Positions 1 through 9,057 are shown, counted from the stretch's first letter. The stretch is DNA of 64,000 nucleotides from JBAZFF01 sp041653495 (GCA_041653495.1 JBAZFF010000001.1:12124-76123); one strand, 5' to 3'. Program-made: numbers and translations. Notes: generated by a model from the letters alone, not told the origin.

Positions 1-2956
1 ATATTTGATACTTTTTCTTTCTCCTATCAAAAGCCCTCTCTCCACCTTCCAGGATATCGCATACCTGTTCAATAATTCCATTCTCAAACTGGTCAACGGG
101 CATATTTGGTAATTGTCTTGCCTGATCCTCAAGTGAACCACAATCATATTCAAGACGAGGCGTGCGCTTGCCATTATAATTTGAAACGATGATTTGCTCG
201 GCGTCTGTATTGACGACAAGATTAGGATTGTGAGTCACTATTATAATTTGTCGGTATTGTTTCCTCGATCGGAAATAATCGATTAAATCTTTATAAACCG
301 ACAGATTATCCAGATTTTCTTCTGGTTGGTCTATAATAAGCGGCCTGTAATCTCCTTTATCTATCTCCAAATAAAGCATTAAAAGAATAATACCTTTTTG
401 ACCAGGAGATAGGAGGTACAAATCTGTGTCATCGAATTTTAAAGACGAAATAATCTTAAAATTCGTTGGATCGAAGAGCCAATTAAAGAAATCGTCGATA
501 CTATAATTTTCCCGTAGCTGTTCTTCAATAGAAATAATACCACCTTCAAAAGCGGTAAAACTCTCTAAAATTTTATTAATCTGTGCCTCTAACATTGCAT
601 CAGCAAAATCACCTCTCATGCATTCATCCCAGAAATAATTTAGTGTTGTTTTTAGCGTGTTGATTTCTCTAAAATTTCCACGTCGCGTTCTGTCAATAAT
701 ATCTAAACCACTTCGATAATGAGAATCGAGCTGGTAATTGATCTGTGCTTCAAATACAAGTTTTTTATCTGTGTCAGTTCCAGCAGAAAGTATATCTTGT
801 AATGGTTTGTACAACTGCTCGATCTGCGTTTTTTCCTCTTTTAATAATTTAAAATAAGAACAGTAAGTAGTCATTCTATCTTTCTCTAAACGTTCTTTCT
901 CTGGAGTAGATTCTGTTTTTATTTTAGTTATTTCATTCTCTAAGGCTTTAATTGATGCCTCGACAGATAGGGCCGTTTTCTTTTGTTGTTGATACTTAAG
1001 TTTGGTTGTCTCAAAGGCTCTCGTTTGTTTCTGTTTTTCATCAATCCCATTATTTAAAGACTGCAGATTATCAAAGGGTAAGTCGATGGCTTGGATTGCA
1101 AGCAATTGAGCAACATCTTTCTTGGCGCCTTCTTTTAGGGTTTTTAGTTTTCCGCTGATTTCATTTTTCTTTTGATCAAGTAAAGTTTTAATACCAGACT
1201 CATCAATATCAACCCTAAAGACTGAGGAGTTAGTAATGCCTACGTCTTGTAAAAGAGTTCCTGTTTCCTCTCGAAATTCTTCAATATGAGTTTTAAAAAC
1301 TTTTACTTTTGTTTCAATTTCAATAATTTTACTAATTTGTGCCTGTAGTTCAATTATTTTGTTCTCAAATTTCTTTTTTATTTCAGATAAAGCCGCGAGC
1401 TCTTCTTGTCCCTTCTTATCTTCGGCTGGAAGTTCGGGTAAACTTTTATTAAGTCTTTCTAATTCTTTTTTCTTTTCATCAAAGGTTTTTTCTTTGTCGG
1501 GCAGCGTTTTAAGAATTGTGGACAAAGAGCCTATTTTTTTGTTTATACCATTAATCTTCTTTAATACTTGGTCTTTTTCATATTGAAAAGAACTTAATAT
1601 TCGAGATTTTAGTTCATCAAAATCGGAAGCTCCAATTCGTTCTGTTTCATCAAGTGCCTGAAAAATAACATTTTCTATTTGTCTTTGCAGCTTCTCACTA
1701 TTCTTGTGTGAGCATAAGTCTTCCACTGCACCCTGCGGTAAATACTGAACCAATTCTTGATCCTTAGTAAGGTTACCGACTTCAAATTCGGTCTTCGAAT
1801 CGTCGGCCCAATCGATTGTTATCTTAGTATTAGAAATACTACTTTTATGCTTGGCTGCTTTTTTCAAAAAAGCATCTTCGTTATCGTCTTTACTACCAGC
1901 ACCATAAGCAATTGCTTCGACTAAGGCCGACTTTCCAGAACCCCTACCACCAATAACCGCAATCAAATCTCGGTTCAATTCTAATTTAAAGTTATCAGGA
2001 AACCATCCGTTAGATGAAGGTATTGATATCTGTTTAATCACTTTATGGTCTGGCTTGAAATTGGGAGGCGTGACCCCGATAAAGACGCGCGCATCTGGTT
2101 CGTTCAGTACTTGCTTCAAACCAGCAAATGTCGGATCGGCTTTTATCCAAAGTAAAGTTTCGCCGATACGATCGATTTTGTGAGCGTCTGACGAATGGAG
2201 GATAAGACTATTTAATTTATTAGTGATAAGGTCCTGTTTGTTTTCAAGAATTTTTGCTGGATCGTCTAAGCTTGTTAAGGAAAAATTAGCAGTATTAATA
2301 ATCGTCCGCTTCTCGGCCGCAGCTTGATTCCACCTTGATTGGTCCCATTCGGAATAGCCAATAGCAGTTACAAACCTTCCTTTAAAACAATTCTTCTTCA
2401 ATAATTCTTCTATATCCTCTCTTTTATAGGTGATATTTTCGAAACCAACTTCCAGGTCCGATTTGCTTTGAACAGAGTTATCACTTGGCGCAGCTGCTTT
2501 AATTTGCTGGCCAAGCTCCTGAAGGGATCGAACTGTTGGCGTTTGTCGCCACTCGGTCTTATCCTGAATCTTATATCCAGTAGATAAACAATTTAACAAT
2601 TGATCTTTAATATCTTGAACTGAAACTGATGGATCAAAAAGGATGTGAAAATTATGACGCTTAGCACTATCTGCTGTACCACTAAAAGTATTCAGTCGGA
2701 ATTCGATATTCGGAACAATAAGCTCTATATTCGGTATCTCGTTTTTTCTTGTTAATAAATGTTCGTATCCTTCACAAAAAAGATAATCGGTTATACCAAT
2801 TACCTTTATTTCTTTGGGAAGCGAAGCAAGCTTAGTAATGAATGCATCCCAAGACGTTTTGTTATCTCCGCCATACTCCTGAATTATCGATTTTGGGGTG
2901 TGAATGTGTAGGTCCCATTTACGCCACTCAGAACCCCTTGGGTATTTACTATTCAT
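1..2956 (-). CDS. PHP-domain / SMC-like ATPase, TrlF-like (3' end off the window)
   Basis: I translated this myself; the ATG is at 2954-2956 and the frame stays open to base 1, so at least 985 residues are present and the C-terminus is missing. The N-terminal ~290 residues look like a PHP phosphoesterase: an HIH motif near residues 17-19 (WDLHIHTP), GITDY near 54, and HSSDAH near 254-259. An ABC/SMC-type ATPase follows: Walker A GGRGSGKS near 336-343, a long charged region likely to form coiled coil, then the signature LLSPGQKG and Walker B PLIIDQPEENLDN near 850-880. It lies 4 bp downstream of res in the same operon, so a defence or nucleic-acid role is likely. Family knowledge: PHP domains are metal-dependent phosphoesterases or nucleases, and SMC-like ATPases couple DNA sensing to effectors. 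Substrate unknown. Confidence 0.85.
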   Translation of the reverse strand, partial: MNSKYPRGSEWRKWDLHIHTPKSIIQEYGGDNKTSWDAFITKLASLPKEIKVIGITDYLFCEGYEHLLTRKNEIPNIELIVPNIEFRLNTFSGTADSAKRHNFHILFDPSVSVQDIKDQLLNCLSTGYKIQDKTEWRQTPTVRSLQELGQQIKAAAPSDNSVQSKSDLEVGFENITYKREDIEELLKKNCFKGRFVTAIGYSEWDQSRWNQAAAEKRTIINTANFSLTSLDDPAKILENKQDLITNKLNSLILHSSDAHKIDRIGETLLWIKADPTFAGLKQVLNEPDARVFIGVTPPNFKPDHKVIKQISIPSSNGWFPDNFKLELNRDLIAVIGGRGSGKSALVEAIAYGAGSKDDNEDAFLKKAAKHKSSISNTKITIDWADDSKTEFEVGNLTKDQELVQYLPQGAVEDLCSHKNSEKLQRQIENVIFQALDETERIGASDFDELKSRILSSFQYEKDQVLKKINGINKKIGSLSTILKTLPDKEKTFDEKKKELERLNKSLPELPAEDKKGQEELAALSEIKKKFENKIIELQAQISKIIEIETKVKVFKTHIEEFREETGTLLQDVGITNSSVFRVDIDESGIKTLLDQKKNEISGKLKTLKEGAKKDVAQLLAIQAIDLPFDNLQSLNNGIDEKQKQTRAFETTKLKYQQQKKTALSVEASIKALENEITKIKTESTPEKERLEKDRMTTYCSYFKLLKEEKTQIEQLYKPLQDILSAGTDTDKKLVFEAQINYQLDSHYRSGLDIIDRTRRGNFREINTLKTTLNYFWDECMRGDFADAMLEAQINKILESFTAFEGGIISIEEQLRENYSIDDFFNWLFDPTNFKIISSLKFDDTDLYLLSPGQKGIILLMLYLEIDKGDYRPLIIDQPEENLDNLSVYKDLIDYFRSRKQYRQIIIVTHNPNLVVNTDAEQIIVSNYNGKRTPRLEYDCGSLEDQARQLPNMPVDQFENGIIEQVCDILEGGERAFDRRKKKYQI

Positions 2957-2960
2957 ATTT

Positions 2961-5192
2961 TTATAAATTCAAAAACTCCCAATCCTTCAGATTGTTTGGA
3001 TCGTAAGAGTACTTATCTTTACTATTAACGCGCCAGCTGTTTTTATCCTTAACCACAATGCCGCCAAATAATTTCTTCCCAGTTTTGTTTAACTTTTTAA
3101 TGTAAGCTTGTAAACCTTCGGCGCGATCCTTTGCAGTTTGAGCATAAATGCCACCCTTAGTATCAAATAAACCAATGCGACCATCTTTCATCTTCACGAT
3201 AAAATCGACATAAAATGGTTTGTCAGCTCCCGCCTCTGTGTATGGCACAGCAAAATAAGTCGCATCACTCTTGCCGTTCTTAAACCACCACTCAATTTGT
3301 TTAGCTTTTTCCAAGTACTCAATAAACGAAACTTCAACATCGCTGTCTTCTTCGAACAATGAGAGAGTGTTGTTGCCCTTTGTCTTCGCGTAATAAGGCT
3401 GAATAATTGATTTTTTATAGTCCTTCTTCACAAAAGTCAGATTGTAATTAATCGTGCCAGGAACATTCCATAGCTCCTCGTTCTCGATTAATTCGTACTT
3501 GCCTCTGCCAACAACGTCCTGGTAAAGCTCTTTTGCTTTATTAATGACATCTGTGACGATTTGTCTGTTTTCTTCGGCCAACACGATGGCTTGAATCTTC
3601 GGCCAGTCATCAACACCCATCTTAAATGCCTTATCAAAAAAACGATAAATAGAATCATTGATACGCTTAATCGATCGTAATTCAGGAGCAAACGGGGTCA
3701 AATTTTCACGAGCAAAATAATCAAAAGCGTTCTGTAATTCCACTTCATTCTTCGGTATGTCAAGCGTTCCTTTTTTCTCAACGCTTTTTGTTTCTTTATC
3801 AACATCGACAATGCGTCCGCTGGCGATAATTTTAGTATCGACAATGCTGTGTTTAAGAGAAATGTGGTCCTTTAGTTTAAGCTCGTCGGCCGCTTTAAAA
3901 AAGATAGGCACAAAATCAGACGACAAACGAGTTTCCTCACGAAAACGTTTAGAATGATATGATGACAAATTAATATTTTTATAATTATCACGGCGCTTGC
4001 CTTCAAAAACTGTTATGTATTCTTTGGCAATATCCTCAGCAATACCAATATCGCTTAAGCTTGTAAAAACATAACCAAGATTTAGCTCAGGAGTCTTGTA
4101 GTGATGATGCTCTGGCATACGCATGATACGGCCTATAGTTTGGATTGAGAATACAACACTCTTCCATTCACGGAACAAAACTAATATCGCAGCGCGAGGG
4201 CAATCCCAGCCGACTGCAATGGCTTGCTTAAAGATCATCACCTCAACCTCGTTCTCATCTTTTTCAATATTCTCCAGGTTTATTTTGTTATCTTTCTCAG
4301 AGAGATAAATTGCAAGTTTTCCATTCTCGGTAGTGATGCCATACTTGCCCAATAATTGAATTACGGAATCCTTTTTATCTATTCCAGCGTGGGAGTCAGG
4401 TATCTGTATTAGCATTAACGGATTAACATTTGATCCCTCGGCTGTGTAAAGTTTTGTCAACTCAACTCGTTTCTTGAGCCCCGCTTCGACAACGATTTCG
4501 TCTGCCGTTTTATCGGCTAACTTCTTATCCAAATGAAAACTTTCAAACCCAGGGTTAATAACGATTTCCTTCTTAATCATCCCTTCGTCCTTAACTTCCT
4601 TAAGCTCAACTTCAACACCACGGAAAACACCCTTGAACTGTGGAGTAGCGGAAACCTCAATGGTTATTTTGGGACCAATCTCTTCGATGAGTTCTTTTGA
4701 TTTTTCAGTTTCAGCGTTGCGGTGACTCTCATCGATTACCAGGATAATTGTTCTGCCTTCATCTTTCGTTCTGGTAATTACATTGGAAAGGTTATTGTCG
4801 CGTTCGTTAGCGCGAACATAAATATTTTCTTTTTTGTTTATACTGGCCCAATTTAAAAACAAAATTTCGTTCTCTGCGATTTTTCTATCTTCCAGATCTT
4901 CATAATAAGAACACTTCAAGCCAACACCAAACTGGTCATAATATTTTTTTAAACTATTACGGCTTTGATCATGTAGTTTGTTTACCGCTATCCAAACAAA
5001 AGAAAATTTACGTCCATCAATTCTTGAATCAATAAGGCGCTTTAAAAACTCAGCCATCATTAAAGTCTTGCCTGATCCTGTGGGTGCTTTAAAAATACAG
5101 ATTTTATCGCCTTCTGCTTCCAATAAATCGTTAACCTCTTGTTTGAGTTTTACGATTGCTTTTTCTTGATAATTTTTAAATTCAATCCACAT
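2961..5192 (-). CDS. res: Type III restriction enzyme, Res subunit (helicase-nuclease)
   Basis: A 743-aa superfamily 2 helicase with a nuclease end. Seen: Walker A APTGSGKT near residue 40, VIDESHR (DEAH-type motif II), SATPQF (motif III) and QTIGRIMRMPEHHHYK (motif VI). Near the C-terminus, YVDFIVKMKDGRIGLFDTKGG fits the D...DxK core of a PD-(D/E)XK nuclease. Res translocates on DNA and, in complex with Mod, cuts when two target sites meet. It is shorter than many Res proteins (about 900-1000 aa), but all the recognised motifs are there. It starts 3 bp after mod and ends 4 bp before the PHP-ATPase gene, so the three are probably co-transcribed. Confidence 0.92.
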   Translation of the reverse strand: MWIEFKNYQEKAIVKLKQEVNDLLEAEGDKICIFKAPTGSGKTLMMAEFLKRLIDSRIDGRKFSFVWIAVNKLHDQSRNSLKKYYDQFGVGLKCSYYEDLEDRKIAENEILFLNWASINKKENIYVRANERDNNLSNVITRTKDEGRTIILVIDESHRNAETEKSKELIEEIGPKITIEVSATPQFKGVFRGVEVELKEVKDEGMIKKEIVINPGFESFHLDKKLADKTADEIVVEAGLKKRVELTKLYTAEGSNVNPLMLIQIPDSHAGIDKKDSVIQLLGKYGITTENGKLAIYLSEKDNKINLENIEKDENEVEVMIFKQAIAVGWDCPRAAILVLFREWKSVVFSIQTIGRIMRMPEHHHYKTPELNLGYVFTSLSDIGIAEDIAKEYITVFEGKRRDNYKNINLSSYHSKRFREETRLSSDFVPIFFKAADELKLKDHISLKHSIVDTKIIASGRIVDVDKETKSVEKKGTLDIPKNEVELQNAFDYFARENLTPFAPELRSIKRINDSIYRFFDKAFKMGVDDWPKIQAIVLAEENRQIVTDVINKAKELYQDVVGRGKYELIENEELWNVPGTINYNLTFVKKDYKKSIIQPYYAKTKGNNTLSLFEEDSDVEVSFIEYLEKAKQIEWWFKNGKSDATYFAVPYTEAGADKPFYVDFIVKMKDGRIGLFDTKGGIYAQTAKDRAEGLQAYIKKLNKTGKKLFGGIVVKDKNSWRVNSKDKYSYDPNNLKDWEFLNL

Positions 5193-5195
5193 ATT

Positions 5196-6920
5196 TTATT
5201 TAAAAATCTCACGATATACTTTCAAAATAACTTCGGGTATAGCACAAAGCGTGACTCGACTGCGCACATCCATAAACTGCTTCTCGTGCGGATCATCGCC
5301 CAAAGAAAACACATAGACATTAAAATGGCCCTTGATTTTCTTTATTGCTTTTTTGAAATCATCGATAGCTTCTTCATAAAATACGATACCGAGATATTTA
5401 TCGCTATTCTTGAAAATCTTAAAATCGCTCTCGTCCTGAATTAACTCAAAAGCACTCTCTTTAATACAGAGCATCTCAGTCGATTCATTAACCAGCTTGC
5501 GCTTATTGCGGTCCGTCGGTTCGGCTTCTACAAAATCGCAGGTGTAATACTTTAAGTTTCCTCCCAAGCCCTTAACCTTTTCTCCTTTCGTGCCCTTATA
5601 TCCTTCAATGGCTTTATTCAATCGCGGATAACAAATATCTGAAGCAATCTTTAATCCACTACCATTATTATCTTCATTGTTTGTACACAGGATGAATCGT
5701 CTCTTTCCACCATCTTCTTTATTTAATTCAAGTAATGCATGTCCAGTAGTCCCTGAGCCCGCAAAAAAATCCAATATAGTTATATCGTTGGGCTTATTCG
5801 TTATCTGAATAAGATATTTAATTAAATTTACAGGCTTCGAATAATTAAAATCTATTCCCATTTCGCTCAACAAGTCAGCGCCACGTCTATTTATAAATTC
5901 ATCAAGGAAATTTCTTGGTCTTTTTCCTTCTTCTTCTCTATCGCTAAGATAAGTTTTTGTATAAATATTCCATACAGATTTTTTTCCTTTATCGTCTAAA
6001 AGAGGTGAATTTTTTGCTTTCTTAAAAACAACCCGATCATTTTTAAAGTTTTCCAGAAATGTCTTTTCGGTCCATCGATAAACCTTTCCTTTCGGTGGTC
6101 GCGCCTTAGAGCCATCAGGACATATGATAAAATAGTTCTGATTCGGCCGAACATCCAAAGCGGCCTGATATAAAGATATCTCTCTATATTTTCCTCTCTT
6201 GTCTTCTCTATTAAAAAGCTTTACCCAGTCGTCGGTAACAATGTCTTTGAACTTACCTAATTGTTGGAGGTCTTTTGTATAGCACAAGAGATAATCAACT
6301 GATGGAGAGAATTGGGTTCCTTTATTACTGGCCGTTTTAGCTACCCTGGATATAACTTCCACAAGATTAAGCTCGCCAAATATCTCGTCACACATCATCT
6401 TGAGCTGCGCTAATTCATCATTACCAATACTTATAAACATAACACCGTCTGGCTTAAGAAGATTTCTTGCAAGCTTTAACCTTTTTTCCATGAAATTAAG
6501 CCATTTACTGTGACGAAACGGATCTTCTTTGTCGACTCTTTTATCATTATAAATAAAATCATCATTCCCAGTGTTGTACGGAGGATCGATGTAAATAAAA
6601 TCAACCGCTTCATAATTGGTAAAATTTAAAACTGCAAGTGAATGGTAATTATCTCCCTCAATTAATAAATTTACGGGTTTATTTTGGTCATCATTTATTT
6701 CTTTACTTTTAGCCTCTTTTAAAACTGGGAATGGTCTACCCACCATTTCATTAGGGAACATTTCATTGGGAGTACGAGCATCAGGATTGATAAGAATATC
6801 GATCTTTTCTTCTGGGAGATCGCGATGCCAAACAAGCCCGTATTTTGTTTCCTTAATACGGCGCAACTCTTTAATGAGTTCCTCTTTGGACCAATTGTCG
6901 TAATTAATTTTTCTTGCCAT
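5196..6920 (-). CDS. mod: Type III site-specific DNA adenine methyltransferase, Mod subunit
   Basis: 574 aa. The catalytic motif DPPYNTG is at residues 112-118 and the AdoMet-binding motif FFAGSGTTGHAL lies about 270 residues later. DPPY ahead of FxGxG is the beta-class N6-adenine methyltransferase order typical of type III Mod. The residues between them (about 150-370) should hold the target-recognition domain. Mod methylates the host recognition site and supplies specificity to Res, which follows 3 bp downstream. The first 17 bases overlap the end of a degraded excisionase-type HTH reading frame. The ATG at 6918-6920 is followed at once by conserved-looking sequence, so I kept it. Confidence 0.93.
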   Translation of the reverse strand: MARKINYDNWSKEELIKELRRIKETKYGLVWHRDLPEEKIDILINPDARTPNEMFPNEMVGRPFPVLKEAKSKEINDDQNKPVNLLIEGDNYHSLAVLNFTNYEAVDFIYIDPPYNTGNDDFIYNDKRVDKEDPFRHSKWLNFMEKRLKLARNLLKPDGVMFISIGNDELAQLKMMCDEIFGELNLVEVISRVAKTASNKGTQFSPSVDYLLCYTKDLQQLGKFKDIVTDDWVKLFNREDKRGKYREISLYQAALDVRPNQNYFIICPDGSKARPPKGKVYRWTEKTFLENFKNDRVVFKKAKNSPLLDDKGKKSVWNIYTKTYLSDREEEGKRPRNFLDEFINRRGADLLSEMGIDFNYSKPVNLIKYLIQITNKPNDITILDFFAGSGTTGHALLELNKEDGGKRRFILCTNNEDNNGSGLKIASDICYPRLNKAIEGYKGTKGEKVKGLGGNLKYYTCDFVEAEPTDRNKRKLVNESTEMLCIKESAFELIQDESDFKIFKNSDKYLGIVFYEEAIDDFKKAIKKIKGHFNVYVFSLGDDPHEKQFMDVRSRVTLCAIPEVILKVYREIFK

Positions 6921-7036
6921 ATCTTTTATTATCTTTAAGATTGCTCGTCTTATCTAAAAAAGCATTAAGGTCAGATTCTTTGATCCGCCAAACCCCAATC
7001 TTCGAATCTCTGAACTTACCGAGTTCAATCTTTATA
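6904..7036 (-). pseudogene. Remnant of an excisionase-type HTH gene upstream of mod
   Basis: Read on the minus strand, an open frame gives ELGKFRDSKIGVWRIKESDL then NAFLDKTS. This matches the second half of HTH_17/excisionase DNA-binding domains (pattern xG.WRI.ksDLeaFL). The first half is missing: an in-frame stop lies just upstream and no start codon is available, so this looks like a truncated or frameshifted gene. The frame ends at 6904, overlapping the mod start, which suggests a formerly translation-coupled regulator or a scar of mobile-element activity. Confidence 0.5.
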
Positions 7037-7153
7037 TAAATTTAACATTTCCAAGAAAGAAAACAACCTTCTCGGGAAAGCCAATTTTGATGGCGGGAAA
7101 GTCGACCTATTTACGTTTAAATATTGAGGACTTTTCGTCTATATGTCGCACAA

Positions 7154-7169
7154 GGTAGATTGTGAGACA
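7154..7169 (+). repeat. Island repeat copy R1 (GGTAGATTGTGAGACA)
   Basis: Exact consensus copy. An A-rich run (7170-7178) and a hairpin follow on the plus strand. On the minus strand the order is therefore hairpin, T-run, repeat. This copy is the left end of the repeat-bearing region. The 370 bases between mod and the next gene hold only the HTH remnant, this repeat and two inverted repeats. Confidence 0.85.
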
Positions 7170-7170
7170 A

Positions 7171-7193
7171 ATAAAAAACCAGCCATTAGGCTG
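7171..7193 (-). terminator. Intrinsic terminator of the tautomerase-like unit
   Basis: Minus-strand stem CAGCC/GGCTG (7180-7184 with 7189-7193) is followed by a run of T (7171-7179). Confidence 0.6.
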
Positions 7194-7238
7194 ATTTCTT
7201 ATCCTAAATAAATCTCTTATGACACTTGCTTAGGAATG

Positions 7239-7272
7239 TTAGCGGGAAAATCTTATATAATCTTCCCGCTAA
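7239..7272. repeat. 10-bp perfect inverted repeat after the tautomerase-like gene
   Basis: TTAGCGGGAA (7239-7248) pairs exactly with TTCCCGCTAA (7263-7272) across a 14-base AT-rich loop. It lies 19 bp beyond the stop codon of the minus-strand gene. It could be an mRNA 3' stabilising hairpin, since there is no T-run directly next to it. Confidence 0.6.
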
Positions 7273-7290
7273 TTGTGCAGTAATTCTAAT

Positions 7291-7644
7291 TTACCCAGGT
7301 GCTTTTGAAAGCCAATAACCTTGGGCGGGATTGACGGTGGCGACAGAACATTCGACCAGCGCCTGAGGGTAAAGTCTTTTTACGGCTTCCCCCACTCTTG
7401 TTGCGAGGCACTGACGAACTTCCGCCGTCCGCTCAGGTTTCTCGTACAGGGCGCTGATCTCGACGATTATTTCGTCTCCGAGGCCGTACTGCATTAGGTC
7501 CGGCGGGAAGAGACACGTCATATCTTTTTCATCGCGAAGGCCCAACTCGGGCACCGATAGGACGGCTCTTACGATTTCTTGATGAAGCTTATTAAAGTCA
7601 GCCTCATCTCCTTTTGGCAAACACCATACTTTAATTACTGGCAC
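7291..7644 (-). CDS. Tautomerase-superfamily-like small protein
   Basis: 117 aa starting MPVIKVWCLP. A proline straight after the initiator Met is the catalytic hallmark of the tautomerase superfamily (4-OT, CHMI, MIF), where Pro-1 acts as general base once Met is removed. The length matches the MIF/CHMI type. The rest is not closely recognisable to me, so the family call rests on the N-terminus, the size and an apparent alpha/beta pattern. A strong sigma70-type promoter (TTGACA, 17 bp, TATTGT) and an AAAGGAGGAAAG ribosome site precede it. It is a single-gene unit between repeats R1 and R2. Substrate unknown. Confidence 0.5.
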   Translation of the reverse strand: MPVIKVWCLPKGDEADFNKLHQEIVRAVLSVPELGLRDEKDMTCLFPPDLMQYGLGDEIIVEISALYEKPERTAEVRQCLATRVGEAVKRLYPQALVECSVATVNPAQGYWLSKAPG

Positions 7645-7676
7645 TTATTCTTTCCTCCTTTATTTTCGCTAACAAA

Positions 7677-7705
7677 ACAATAACATATATTTATGGTATT
7701 GTCAA
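7677..7705 (-). promoter_or_regulatory. Promoter of the tautomerase-like gene
   Basis: Minus strand: TTGACA (7700-7705), 17-bp spacer, TATTGT (7677-7682). About 60 bp here, including the adjoining repeat, closely resemble the promoter region at 15271-15321, suggesting duplication. Confidence 0.8.
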
Positions 7706-7711
7706 CTGTAA

Positions 7712-7727
7712 GGTAGATCGTGAGACA
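7712..7727 (+). repeat. Island repeat copy R2 (one change from consensus)
   Basis: GGTAGATCGTGAGACA. It ends 6 bp from the -35 box of the tautomerase-like gene and is followed on the plus side by an A-run and the terminator hairpin of the purM-like gene. Confidence 0.85.
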
Positions 7728-7729
7728 AA

Positions 7730-7762
7730 TAAAAAGAGGCTTGCAGTAATTAACCACAAGCC
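7730..7762 (-). terminator. Intrinsic terminator of the purM-like gene
   Basis: Minus-strand stem GGCTTG/CAAGCC (7738-7743, 7757-7762), then a T-rich tail. Confidence 0.75.
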
Positions 7763-7783
7763 CTTTTGAACTGTTTCCCTAAA

Positions 7784-8899
7784 TCACCGGACACCGAGGG
7801 TTGAGCCCAAGTATTCGAGATTTTTAGGTTCGATGATAACCTTTTTGTCGCTGCTCCGCTTGATGAAGCCGGCCCGTAGAGCGACAAGGCCGAGACGTTC
7901 AGCGACCAAGCAAACATTTTTCACATCCCGTTGCGATACATAAAGAGCAAAACCCGCTCCCATATTCAGGTTGCCGTATGCTTCCCTGTCGTCCACCGGG
8001 CCGTGCTTCTGCAAAAATCCGAAAATAGGCTGTTGCCTCGGTAAACGCTTGATTACGTATGCGAAGGACTGAGGGGCGCGCATTAGTTTCCGCCATCCGT
8101 GTCCGGTTATATTCACCGCATAGTGAATATTTATACCGGAATTCATGCAGTCTTCCACGAGTCCGACGTAGATGTGTGTCGGGTCAAGAAGCGTCTCTCC
8201 GTATGTCCGTCCGTCATCAATCCGCGTAAGATATCCTTCGGGCAATATTTTTGCAATTTCCCGGGCCATTGTAAGGCCGTTTGCATGGATGCCGGAGCTT
8301 TCAATAAGAATAATCGCATCCCCATCCCGGATGTTTTTTGCAGAGATCAGCCTTTCTTTGGGCTTTACAAGACCCATCGCTGAACCGGAAAGTACAACGG
8401 CATACGGCACGACCACTCCCTTGAGAGTCGGCGTTTCGCCGCCACCCCATACGCACCGCGCTAGGTTGCAGGCCTTCTTCCATCCCTCGACTAAGTCGCG
8501 ACACCGCTTCTCGTCTTTGAACCATTGGGAATCTCCGACGGCAAGATGCATCGCCACTGAAAGGGGCAGCGCGCCAAGCGTAATCATATCGTTAACGATC
8601 ATTGCTACTGTACACTGCGCAATCTGGTCGTAATACGATTTGCCGGTACACCGGTACATCTCATCTGCAACCAGATTCTTTGTTCCGAGCCCCTCCTCTA
8701 CGTGGGCGAAATAGCTTTTCGCCGCTTGGATAAGATAGGCACTTTCTCCGCGGCTCGCCTCAAGTTCTTCGAACTCTCCGTTATTAAGGCGATCTATATT
8801 TGCCGCCGTTTCACGGCCGGCAATTTGTGCCATCCTCTTGAAAGGATCCATGGCGTCATAGTCGACGCCCACATCCGCATAGGTCATCCTTTTTTCCAT
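7784..8899 (-). CDS. PurM-like protein (AIR synthase-related)
   Basis: 371 aa. It begins with MTYADVGVDYDAMDPF, like the N-terminus of phosphoribosylformylglycinamidine cyclo-ligase. It continues with IVNDMITLGALPL, GGETPTLKG and SSGIHANGLT, all at places where PurM has conserved ATP and substrate motifs. PurM makes aminoimidazole ribonucleotide in purine synthesis. This copy is divergent and stands alone in an accessory region with no other pur gene in view, so its role may differ (other members of the PurM superfamily include SelD and ThiL). The ribosome site CAGGAGGG lies 7 bp upstream of the ATG. Confidence 0.75.
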   Translation of the reverse strand: MEKRMTYADVGVDYDAMDPFKRMAQIAGRETAANIDRLNNGEFEELEASRGESAYLIQAAKSYFAHVEEGLGTKNLVADEMYRCTGKSYYDQIAQCTVAMIVNDMITLGALPLSVAMHLAVGDSQWFKDEKRCRDLVEGWKKACNLARCVWGGGETPTLKGVVVPYAVVLSGSAMGLVKPKERLISAKNIRDGDAIILIESSGIHANGLTMAREIAKILPEGYLTRIDDGRTYGETLLDPTHIYVGLVEDCMNSGINIHYAVNITGHGWRKLMRAPQSFAYVIKRLPRQQPIFGFLQKHGPVDDREAYGNLNMGAGFALYVSQRDVKNVCLVAERLGLVALRAGFIKRSSDKKVIIEPKNLEYLGSTLGVR

Positions 8900-8938
8900 A
8901 TATTCCCTCCTGTCTTATATTATGAACTGTATGTCGAT

Positions 8939-8964
8939 ATTATAACTTTTTCTTAGAAAATCAA
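8939..8964 (-). promoter_or_regulatory. Probable promoter of the purM-like gene
   Basis: A perfect TATAAT (8939-8944 on the minus strand) lies 40 bp upstream of the ATG. A TTGATT-like -35 is present but at short spacing (14 bp), so the -35 assignment is uncertain. Confidence 0.5.
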
Positions 8965-8986
8965 GCCTAGGATTATTCGGTCGGCT

Positions 8987-9002
8987 GGTAGATTGTGAGA
9001 CA
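8987..9002 (+). repeat. Island repeat copy R3 (exact consensus)
   Basis: GGTAGATTGTGAGACA, followed on the plus strand by TAAAGAAAAAG and the terminator hairpin of the fic unit. Confidence 0.85.
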
Positions 9003-9029
9003 TAAAGAAAAAGAAGCCATCAAGCGGCT
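9003..9029 (-). terminator. Intrinsic terminator of fic
   Basis: Minus-strand stem GAGCC/GGCTTC with a short loop, followed by CTTTTTCTTT. Confidence 0.6.
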
Positions 9030-9057
9030 CCTTGTAATTATTCAGACCAACTATTGA

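Noticed and set aside
8172..8633. 153-codon plus-strand frame inside the purM-like gene
   Set aside because: Antisense to a gene with clear motifs; no ribosome site and odd composition.
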